This document shows, piece after piece, positions 1-5,368 of a DNA stretch of 5,368 bases (position 1 is its first letter; the number at the start of each line of letters is the position of its first letter). The stretch covers positions 1-5,368 of the forward strand of contig JAUYES010000323.1 in assembly GCA_030691225.1 (NCBI GenBank), read 5' to 3'. The position numbers and the translations under genes were made by a program. The notes under the pieces were generated by a model, which ran no database searches, had not been told where the DNA came from, and worked only from the letters and a program-made list of their open reading frames with translations. Source of the stretch: Holophaga sp. (GTDB taxonomy: Bacteria > Acidobacteriota > Holophagae > Holophagales > Holophagaceae).

Positions 1-138
1 GAGGAGGTGCAGGCCAGAGGCCAACAGCACCCCTGAGCCAGAGATCAGCCCGTCGTGAATACGGGCCACCCCAGTCCATTCATCATCATTGCTTGCTCCT
101 TCACCATCATAACGGCTGATAAGAGGTGTGAAAATCAT
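1..138 (-). CDS. Trypsin-like (S1) serine protease, N-terminal fragment; candidate T1SS cargo
   Basis: Partial gene of 46 visible codons, open to the left edge. The residues read MIFTPLISRYDGEG, then ASNDDEWTGVARIHDG, then LISGSGVLLASGLHLL. The last part matches the beginning of trypsin-fold domains, where a G-[ST]-G-x-L-L strand is followed by x-x-G-x-x-[IVL]-L-T-A-A-H carrying the catalytic histidine. The window ends just before that motif, so no catalytic residue is visible. The ATG at 138 has AAGGT 7 bases upstream and overlaps the stop of the preceding small ORF (ATGA); the frame is open upstream to a stop at 253-255, with no better start. There is no Sec signal peptide, so if the protein is exported it needs another route. 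Its place directly downstream of a complete T1SS makes it a good candidate for the cargo, possibly with C-terminal RTX repeats outside the window. The family call rests on a short N-terminal match. Confidence 0.6.
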   Translation of the reverse strand, partial: MIFTPLISRYDGEGASNDDEWTGVARIHDGLISGSGVLLASGLHLL

Positions 139-323
139 TGACAGGACCTTGAAAAGGTGAGAAGGATAAACTGGTCCCCAATTTCTGTTCTTGTGAGAAA
201 AATTACCTGCGCTATGCTCCCGACTTGGAACCACCCTTTTTCCGCAGAGACATCAAGGCCGTCCGACGGTTGCATAAGCTCCTGAAGCACTGCCAAGAAT
301 TTCTTGAGCGCCTTTTCAAGCAT
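135..323 (-). CDS. Possible small protein of 62 residues, unknown function
   Basis: I do not recognise this protein. It begins MLEKALKKFLAVLQELMQ, probably an amphipathic helix (1-18), followed by a stretch that looks like short beta strands (WFQVGSIAQVIFLTR at 31-45, QFILLTF at 51-57). It has no signal peptide or clear membrane segment. Its composition is protein-like, unlike the Arg-rich product of the overlapping frame. In its favour, the stop overlaps the ATG of the downstream protease-like gene as ATGA, the same junction as between the exporter and HlyD genes. Against it, the ATG at 323 has no well-placed ribosome site (GGA sits only about 2 bases upstream, AAGGTGA 16 bases upstream). 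The frame stays open upstream to 393 and encodes plausible residues there (ETLQQYLSGSQGDFLFWK just before Met1), so the real protein may be longer, or this may be a frameshifted remnant. Confidence 0.4.
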   Translation of the reverse strand: MLEKALKKFLAVLQELMQPSDGLDVSAEKGWFQVGSIAQVIFLTRTEIGDQFILLTFSRSCQ

Positions 324-409
324 TTTCCAGAATAGGAAGTCACCTTGGCTTCCGGAGAGATATTGCTGAAGAGTCTCTGTTGTTGGATGTCATTTCCGCG
401 CTTCAAACT

Positions 410-446
410 TAGTTTTTTACAATTTATTTCAGCTAGTTAAAAACTA
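410..446. repeat. AT-rich inverted repeat in the spacer
   Basis: An 8-base perfect inverted repeat, TAGTTTTT (410-417) and AAAAACTA (439-446), with a 21-base loop. A tighter overlapping option is TAGTT (434-438) and AACTA (442-446) with a 3-base loop. Either could be a protein-binding site or part of a weak terminator after the TolC-like gene. The stems are purely or mostly A/T and may be chance in AT-rich DNA. Confidence 0.35.
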
Positions 447-450
447 TATG

Positions 451-475
451 CGGAAATTAATCTGTCCCGTTTCCG
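451..475 (-). terminator. Possible weak terminator hairpin after the TolC-like gene
   Basis: CGGAAA (470-475 read on minus) and TTTCCG (451-456) form a 6-base-pair stem with a 13-base loop about 46 bases past the stop of the TolC-like gene. A run of five T follows, but only about 7-8 bases beyond the stem. Short stem, long loop and detached T-run make this a weak candidate; read-through into the downstream genes is plausible. Confidence 0.2.
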
Positions 476-520
476 TCAAACAAGTGGTGCCAACTCCTGT
501 AGTAAGCCAGCTCGGCACCG

Positions 521-1954
521 CTATTCCGTGACTGCCGATCTCCCTATCTGGCCTGCACTGGCCAGGAGCCGCAAGCGCGCAGAACGCCATTCGGCCAAAC
601 AGCGAATGCGCTGATTTTGTGCATCTGACAGAGCTCCTTGCGTATTCAGTATTTCCATGATATCCGCAGCCCCCTTATCGTACTTGCGCTGGGAAACGAC
701 CAGTGCGCTCTGAGCGGCTTCAAGCAGGACCGCAGAAGCTTCCAGATTATGCAGGGCGGAGGTGGCATCGGCGTGCGCCTTGATTAATTCCATGGCAATC
801 TGGTGTTCGGTATCGGCGAGTGCCGCTTCTTTTTGCTCGACCTGGGCCTGGGCACCTCTGACCTTATAGCTGGTAGAAAATCCGTCAAAAATTGGAATCG
901 ACAGCGCAAGCCCCATGGTGGTTTCCTGTGCTTCAGTCGAGGTCACCGCCTCTCCGGGACGGGTATTCTGATAATAGTTGGTGGAAAAGTTCAGGGTGGG
1001 CATCCCGGCGGAACGGGCAACAGTTACCCGTTTTTTCGCTGCCGCAAGTTGATTTTTAGCCGCAAGAATGGCGGGATGATTTTTCTGGGTCTCTTCCAAC
1101 CACTGGCTCAAGACCTTGCCATTTTCTCCGGCACTTTCCCCCAGATCTTCCGGCAGTGATATTGCAGTATTTGCCGAAATACCGAGGAGATATCCCAGCA
1201 CTGACCGCGCCTTTTCGTACTCACCCAGGGCACGATTCTTTTCCAGTGAAGATTTGGCCAGGGCGGTTGTCGCCTGTAGCGTATCCGACTGGCTGCTCGC
1301 CCCTTTATCTTCACGCAGTTTGGCAGAATGCAGGGTATTGCCAGCGATTTCCTCGCTGGCTGTCTTGGCTTTGAGAGTTGCTCGAGCGGTCACCGCATCA
1401 AAATAGGCCTGGATTACCGAAGACAAAGCCTTTTGCAAGGTAGCGTTATGGTTGGCCAGCGCCGCAGCCAGCAAACTTTCGGCTGCCTGATGGTTGGCCG
1501 CTCGTCCGCCAAAATCAAAGATTCGCCAGGTCAAGCCTCCTTGAGCGGTATTTCGGTTGATGTTACTGGATGGATATCGGGAATCCGAATACCGAATCTG
1601 ATCATTTGTCCGGCTCAACGAACCGGTCAGAGCAGGCAGATATGCGGCGCGTGCTTCCCCCACCGCACCTGCCTGAATTTTGATATCCGCCCAGGTGGAT
1701 CTGATTTGGGGATTGTTGCATAAAGCCAGATCCACCGCCTCGCCCAAGGCGAGAGGATGAGAAAAATCCTTCTGCACCGAACATGGTATCGGGGCTGAGT
1801 CCCCCGGCAGGGTCACGCCTTGCTCAACCACCTCGGGCATGGTGCGCAAGGGGTCGGCAAAGGGATAAATGGGGTCGAAAGCCAGGGCGAGTGCTGGCCA
1901 GATCGACCCAGCAACAAGGATTGCTGCGCCTGTTCGAAGTAGTTTAGCGCTCAT
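521..1954 (-). CDS. TolC/CyaE-type outer-membrane efflux channel of the T1SS
   Basis: Outer-membrane trimeric channel subunit that completes the secretion conduit. It has 477 residues. A Sec signal peptide is clear: positive n-region (K4, R7), hydrophobic core (8-22) and ALA cleavage site at 23-25, with mature start FDP. Two outer-membrane-efflux repeats follow. The first contains PLALGEAVDLALCNNPQIRSTW (67-88, CyaE-like), AYLPALTGS (104-112) and WRIFDFGGRA (143-152). The second contains NHPAILAAKNQL (292-303), AGMPTLNFS (316-324) and LSIPIFDGFS (351-360), and a final helical part with YDKGAADIMEILNTQGAL (425-442). Cys58 and Cys79 could pair, as similar N-terminal cysteines are seen in CyaE-like proteins. 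The start at 1954 lies inside the end of the HlyD gene, in a different frame, with a weak AGAGAG ribosome site 5 bases upstream, suggesting coupled translation. Having its own channel gene suggests the system does not rely on a shared housekeeping TolC. Cargo is not specified by this protein. Confidence 0.95.
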   Translation of the reverse strand: MSAKLLRTGAAILVAGSIWPALALAFDPIYPFADPLRTMPEVVEQGVTLPGDSAPIPCSVQKDFSHPLALGEAVDLALCNNPQIRSTWADIKIQAGAVGEARAAYLPALTGSLSRTNDQIRYSDSRYPSSNINRNTAQGGLTWRIFDFGGRAANHQAAESLLAAALANHNATLQKALSSVIQAYFDAVTARATLKAKTASEEIAGNTLHSAKLREDKGASSQSDTLQATTALAKSSLEKNRALGEYEKARSVLGYLLGISANTAISLPEDLGESAGENGKVLSQWLEETQKNHPAILAAKNQLAAAKKRVTVARSAGMPTLNFSTNYYQNTRPGEAVTSTEAQETTMGLALSIPIFDGFSTSYKVRGAQAQVEQKEAALADTEHQIAMELIKAHADATSALHNLEASAVLLEAAQSALVVSQRKYDKGAADIMEILNTQGALSDAQNQRIRCLAEWRSARLRLLASAGQIGRSAVTE

Positions 1955-3287
1955 TGAGACTCTCTTTTGCGTGCTGGAGGAGCGGGCTCAAAACGTATTC
2001 AATCACTCGGCGCGTGCCCGTTTTGATTTCCACATTGACGGACATGCCCGCACTCAACGGCATATCTTGGCCCTTAATCGACATGGAGGATTTATCCAGG
2101 GAAATGATAACCGAATAGATCAACCCTCTTTTCTCATCCTTGATGGCATCGCGCGATACATGCACCACCCGGGCTGGAATCGTGCCGTACTTGGTGTACT
2201 CAAAGGCAGCAATCTTGACTGCCGCTACCTGACCTTCCTCCACAAAGCCGATATCCTTGTTTTCCAGCATGGCTTCGACGACAAGATGGTCCTCCTTGGG
2301 GACAATCTTCATCAACGGTTGCGCCGCAGGCACCACCCCGCCAACGGTAAACACCGTCAGCTGCTGCACCGTGCCATCCACCGGCGAGGTGAGCTTAAGC
2401 AGTTTACTACGGGTTTCTGTCCGCATGGCATCCTGCCGACCAGCCCCAACAATCCTGTCGCCCTCTGCCTGGGCGTCATAAGCGGCGCGCCTGGTTTCGG
2501 CAATCAAGGCAGCCCGCATATTTTTCGCCTCAGTCAATTGCCCTTCAAGATCAACCCGCGCCTGCTCTTTTTCAAGATACGCATGCATGGGCACGTCATG
2601 GTTTTTTGCGAGATCCCTGTAATCCGAAGCCCGCTGGGTCGCCAGCGGCAAGGCCAAGGAATACCTGGTTATCGCCCCTTCGAGACGTTGGAGCTTGGCC
2701 ATGAAATCCTGGTATTGACCATCCAGATGCCCTTGGGCCTCCTGAAGTTTTTCCACCGGAACACCATCAATGGGCGCGAGCCTTGGTGGCTTGCGGTTAT
2801 CAACCGCCGCAATCATCGCTCGCGATCTGGCGATCTGGAGAGTCGCCTCCCTTACACTGCTCATCGCTTTGCCATGCTCTGCATCGGCTGCACTGGCATC
2901 CAGCTCGATCAACACCTCCCCCTCTTTGACCGCCTGTCCTTCCTCAACGTACAGCGCCTTGACGCTGGCCACTTCAACCGAGGCAATGGTTTTGGTCCGC
3001 TCACTCGGGATGATTTCCCCGGTGGCGTTAACCACGATATCCATCCGGCCAAAGATCGCCCAGAGAAGCACAAAGGCAACCAACGCCATCAGGATCTTAG
3101 CGGTTATCCGCAAGGATGGCGAAACGGGTCTTTCCTGCAGGGACAAAGCGGCGGGCAAGAATTCCGCCTCGTCCTCCTTGAAGAGATTACCTCCCAGCTG
3201 ATCACGCTCTTTCCAGAAACGGCCAAAAACTTGCCGATAATGACGAAGCAAGAACGCATAGGCCTCCAACCTGTGTTTGATACTCAT
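1944..3287 (-). CDS. HlyD-family type I secretion membrane fusion protein
   Basis: Periplasmic adaptor that links the ABC exporter to the outer-membrane channel. It has 447 residues, close to the usual length of HlyD (~480). Layout: cytosolic N-terminal segment (1-60) containing the typical EFLPAALSLQERPVSP stretch (42-57); one membrane helix (~62-80); first half of a lipoyl-like domain (~95-130, with VEEGQAVKEGEVLIELD at 114-130); long alpha-helical/coiled-coil hairpin (~131-295); second lipoyl half (~299-330, SPVDGTVQQL); beta-barrel region (~331-425); and the C-terminal GMSVNVEIKTGTRRVIEYVLSP signature (414-435) of type I HlyD proteins. The ATG at 3287 is chosen because it overlaps the exporter stop as ATGA and has AGGTGG 7 bases upstream. 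The 3' end overlaps the start of the TolC-like gene by 11 bases. No truncation or missing domain is seen. Confidence 0.96.
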   Translation of the reverse strand: MSIKHRLEAYAFLLRHYRQVFGRFWKERDQLGGNLFKEDEAEFLPAALSLQERPVSPSLRITAKILMALVAFVLLWAIFGRMDIVVNATGEIIPSERTKTIASVEVASVKALYVEEGQAVKEGEVLIELDASAADAEHGKAMSSVREATLQIARSRAMIAAVDNRKPPRLAPIDGVPVEKLQEAQGHLDGQYQDFMAKLQRLEGAITRYSLALPLATQRASDYRDLAKNHDVPMHAYLEKEQARVDLEGQLTEAKNMRAALIAETRRAAYDAQAEGDRIVGAGRQDAMRTETRSKLLKLTSPVDGTVQQLTVFTVGGVVPAAQPLMKIVPKEDHLVVEAMLENKDIGFVEEGQVAAVKIAAFEYTKYGTIPARVVHVSRDAIKDEKRGLIYSVIISLDKSSMSIKGQDMPLSAGMSVNVEIKTGTRRVIEYVLSPLLQHAKESLNER

Positions 3288-5368
3288 CCTTCCACCACCT
3301 GTGCTGTACTTGCGCCAAGTTGCAATTGGTTCAAGTGTGCATAAATTCCGTTCGGTATCGCAAGCAATTCGTCATGCGAGCCTTCCTCAACAATCTGCCC
3401 CCGATCCATGACAAAGATGCGGTTGGCATCCCTTACGGCGGAAAGACGATGGGCAATGATCAACACCGTCCGCCCCGCGCAGATCTTGCGCATGTTGTCC
3501 TGAATGATCCTTTCCGATTCATAGTCCAGGGCGCTGGTCGCTTCATCAAAGATCAGGATGCGCGGGTTAGAGATGAGTGCCCGGGCAATGGCAATTCTTT
3601 GCCGTTGCCCGCCAGACAGCCCTGTGCCATGCTCCCCCACCTTGGAATCATACCCTTCCGGCAACTCACAGATGAACTCATGCGCGCCGGCCAGCTTGGC
3701 CGCTTCGATAATAACCTCAATGGGCAAGGCGGGGTTGGCCAAGGCGATGTTGTCCCGGATGGTGCCGGTGAAGGGAACATTTTCCTGCAAAACTATGCCC
3801 AACTGGTGGCGTAGCGAGGTGGTATCGATAATGGAAATATCCTGGCCATCAATGAGAACCCTCCCTCGATCCGGGACATACAACCGTTGCATGAGTCGGG
3901 TCAGGGTGCTCTTCCCTGAGCCGGAGCGTCCGACAATGCCAATCACCTCGCCGGGGGCGATCTTAAGATTAACCTCACGAATGACGTCTGGATTATCGGG
4001 CCGATAGCGGAATGACACCTGGTCGAACTCAATGGCGCCTTCCAACCGGGGAATCCTGGTTTTCTGCCCCACCACTTCCATGGGCGCGTTGAGGATGTCT
4101 CCCAGACGCTCCATGGAAACCCCTACCTGCTGAAAACTATTCCACAACTGGGCAATGCGCAAAATTGGCTCGGTGAGCCGACCCGAGAGCATGTTAAAGG
4201 CTATCAGCTGCCCCACCGTCAAGTTCCCTTCCACAACGAGACCTGCGCCAACCCAAAGAAGAGCCACGGTCACTAACTTGCTCACCATGGTTACCCCGCC
4301 ATTGGCAATGGTGCCGACGTTGGTGGCGTCCAACCCGGCGGAGACATAGGTGGAGAGCTGTTTTTCCCAGTTTTCGATCCAGCGCGGCTCCACTGCCATG
4401 GACTTAACCGTGTCGATCCCACTGATCGACTCCACCAAAAAGGCCTGATTTTTAGCGCCGGTGTCGAATTTTTCTTTCAAACGGGAGCGCAGGATTGGAG
4501 TAATTCCCACAGCTAAAAGGACATAGAGGGGGATGGATATTACAACGATGAGGGTAAGCAACTTGCTATACCAGAGCATGACGAAGATAAAGACAAACGA
4601 GAAGAACAGATCCAGCACTAGGGTGAGTGCATTGCCGGTGAGGAAGGAGCGGATATTTTCCAGCTCCCGGATGCGCGCCACCGAGTCACCAACCCGCCGT
4701 GCCTGAAAATAGGCAATCGGCAGGGCTAGCAGATGTCGAAAGAGTCTTGCCCCGAGTTCGACATCGATCTTACTACTGGTCCGGGCAAAAACCCAAGTAC
4801 GAATTCCCGTAAGAATGACTTCAAAGAGGGTTGCAGCTAACAGCCCAATGGCAATGACATTGAGTGTTTTCATGGCATGGTTGACCAAAACCTTGTCCAT
4901 CACCACCTGAAAGGCCAGGGGGGTCGCTAGGCCGATAAGCTGGAGGACAAAAGAGATCACCAGGATTTCGCCAAACAGTTTCCTATATTTGACAATAGCC
5001 GGAATAAACCAGCTGAAGTCGAATTTGGTGAGGTCCCTCAGGTACGTCGCTTTGGAAGTACAAAAAATGAATTGCCCGGACCACTGCTCCATGAATTCCG
5101 GCAGATCCAAGACCTGGGGGGTGGGATTGCCGGGCTGCTGGGTTATCATCTTGGGTCGAGTCTTATCGCCGCCCTCATAGCCGAATTTTACGGCGATAAA
5201 ATAATTTCCTTGTTTATCGATCGCAATGGCAGGCAGAGGCGCACGATCCAGGCGGGCTTCCTCTTGCTCAACGACCTTGGCTGTCATCCCAAGGTGCTTG
5301 GCAGCTAAGAGAATGGTTTCCTTCGAAAACAGTTTTGGGCCGAATTCGTGCCGCAATTGCGCTTCATC
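3284..5368 (-). CDS. Type I secretion ABC exporter, HlyB/RtxB family (N-terminus cut by window edge)
   Basis: Inner-membrane permease-ATPase that powers one-step export of unfolded cargo through a HlyD/TolC conduit. The frame is open to the right edge (D-E-A-Q-L-R-H-E-F-G), so the TTG at 5356 is probably internal; by comparison with HlyB about 25-30 residues are missing. Numbering from that TTG: a C39-peptidase-like domain (1 to ~100); a six-helix membrane domain (~128-400) with the family motif TPLAFQVVMDKVLV (145-158) and a GDSVARIRELENIRSFLTG-type loop (223-241); then a complete ATPase domain with A-loop Tyr451, Walker A GRSGSGKST (476-484), Q-loop Gln524, signature LSGGQ (580-584), Walker B ILIFDE (600-605), D-loop SALD (608-611) and H-loop His636. 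All ATPase residues are intact. In the C39-like domain the position of the peptidase His is Tyr52, so it is probably a non-cleaving docking domain as in HlyB. The stop overlaps the next gene's ATG (ATGA). Family assignment is firm; cargo is not shown by this protein. Confidence 0.96.
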   Translation of the reverse strand, partial: DEAQLRHEFGPKLFSKETILLAAKHLGMTAKVVEQEEARLDRAPLPAIAIDKQGNYFIAVKFGYEGGDKTRPKMITQQPGNPTPQVLDLPEFMEQWSGQFIFCTSKATYLRDLTKFDFSWFIPAIVKYRKLFGEILVISFVLQLIGLATPLAFQVVMDKVLVNHAMKTLNVIAIGLLAATLFEVILTGIRTWVFARTSSKIDVELGARLFRHLLALPIAYFQARRVGDSVARIRELENIRSFLTGNALTLVLDLFFSFVFIFVMLWYSKLLTLIVVISIPLYVLLAVGITPILRSRLKEKFDTGAKNQAFLVESISGIDTVKSMAVEPRWIENWEKQLSTYVSAGLDATNVGTIANGGVTMVSKLVTVALLWVGAGLVVEGNLTVGQLIAFNMLSGRLTEPILRIAQLWNSFQQVGVSMERLGDILNAPMEVVGQKTRIPRLEGAIEFDQVSFRYRPDNPDVIREVNLKIAPGEVIGIVGRSGSGKSTLTRLMQRLYVPDRGRVLIDGQDISIIDTTSLRHQLGIVLQENVPFTGTIRDNIALANPALPIEVIIEAAKLAGAHEFICELPEGYDSKVGEHGTGLSGGQRQRIAIARALISNPRILIFDEATSALDYESERIIQDNMRKICAGRTVLIIAHRLSAVRDANRIFVMDRGQIVEEGSHDELLAIPNGIYAHLNQLQLGASTAQVVEG
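3295..3300 (-). promoter_or_regulatory. Ribosome binding site of the HlyD-type gene
   Basis: AGGTGG on the minus strand, 7 bases before the ATG at 3287 and inside the last codons of the exporter gene. It supports that ATG as the real start, and together with the ATGA overlap it suggests termination-reinitiation coupling of exporter and adaptor. Confidence 0.7.

Larger units (their letters stand above)
324..520. other. Intergenic spacer after the T1SS operon, AT-rich centre
   Basis: About 200 bases between the TolC-like stop and the possible small gene. The part from about 401 to 462 is clearly more AT-rich than the flanking coding DNA, as expected for a promoter or an operon end. I found no well-spaced -35/-10 pair and no GC-rich hairpin followed directly by a T-run. 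Whether the downstream protease-like gene is read from the T1SS promoter or its own is not decided by the sequence. On the minus strand, reading frames here are short: one starts at the ATG at 393 and stops after 17 codons at 340. Confidence 0.6.

Noticed and set aside
79..90. Short CAT repeat (CATCATCATT) near the left edge
   Set aside because: It is simply the Asp-Asp-Glu / Asn codons of the protease-like gene; too short to be a meaningful repeat.
212..406. Minus-strand frame of 64 codons starting at a TTG (MKRGNDIQQQ...)
   Set aside because: Overlaps the 62-codon frame. Its second half is Arg/Ser/Cys-rich (KRRSRNSWQC, RKKGGSKSG), typical of an out-of-frame reading, and it has no coupled neighbour.
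443..479. TTGACG (474-479, minus) as a -35 with TATAGT (443-448) as a -10
   Set aside because: The spacer is 25 bases, far from the usual 16-18; the closer AT-rich option TAATTT (454-459) leaves only 14.
486..519. Inverted repeat GGTGCC (486-491) / GGCACC (514-519)
   Set aside because: Only 6 base pairs with a 22-base loop and no T-run after it on the minus strand; likely chance or a minor structure.
803..1723. Plus-strand frames (803-1159, 1116-1406, 1328-1723) opposite the TolC-like gene
   Set aside because: They overlap one another and the real gene, with unlikely compositions; treated as shadows.
1869..3344. Plus-strand open frame of 491 codons opposite the HlyD-type gene
   Set aside because: It is long but lies almost wholly antisense to a clear HlyD gene. 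Its product is rich in His, Arg and Pro, with no recognisable domain, and its length follows from the codon bias of the real gene.
3320..4007. Plus-strand open frames (3320-3814, 3558-4007) opposite the ATPase domain
   Set aside because: Antisense to the conserved Walker and signature region; no domain, no ribosome site, shadow composition.
1..5368. CRISPR arrays, tRNA or rRNA genes, insertion sequences, attachment sites
   Set aside because: No regularly spaced repeats, no tRNA-like cloverleaf, no transposase and no terminal inverted repeats were seen.

Overview
The window is a stretch of Gram-negative DNA with moderate GC content. All supported genes lie on the minus strand, so the biological order runs from the right edge to the left. 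The presence of an ABC exporter, a periplasmic adaptor and a TolC-like outer-membrane channel requires a two-membrane envelope. The family resemblance (HlyB / HlyD / CyaE-TolC) points to Pseudomonadota or a neighbouring phylum such as Desulfobacterota, but nothing here fixes the genus.

From right to left the window holds: (1) a HlyB-type type I secretion ABC exporter, cut by the right edge so that its first ~25-30 residues are missing; (2) a HlyD-type membrane fusion protein whose ATG overlaps the exporter stop as ATGA; (3) a TolC/CyaE-type outer-membrane channel with a Sec signal peptide, whose start lies inside the end of the HlyD gene (11-base overlap). Together they form a complete type I secretion system (T1SS), probably one translationally coupled transcript. 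(4) About 200 bases of AT-rich spacer follow, with weak inverted repeats. (5) Next is a possible small gene of 62 codons (323-135). (6) Last is the 5' end of another gene (138-1), cut by the left edge. Its 46 visible residues look like the start of a trypsin-like (S1) serine protease domain: they end in a G-S-G-V-L-L-A-S-G-x-H-L-L stretch that in this family precedes the T-A-A-H catalytic-histidine motif. It has no Sec signal peptide.

The most interesting reading is that the left-edge gene encodes the cargo of the exporter: a protease lacking an N-terminal signal, directly downstream of a self-contained T1SS and overlapped (ATGA) by a small ORF that could be a coupled accessory protein. The exporter half is ordinary and well supported. 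The cargo and small-protein half is inference from short sequence and needs the flanking DNA.
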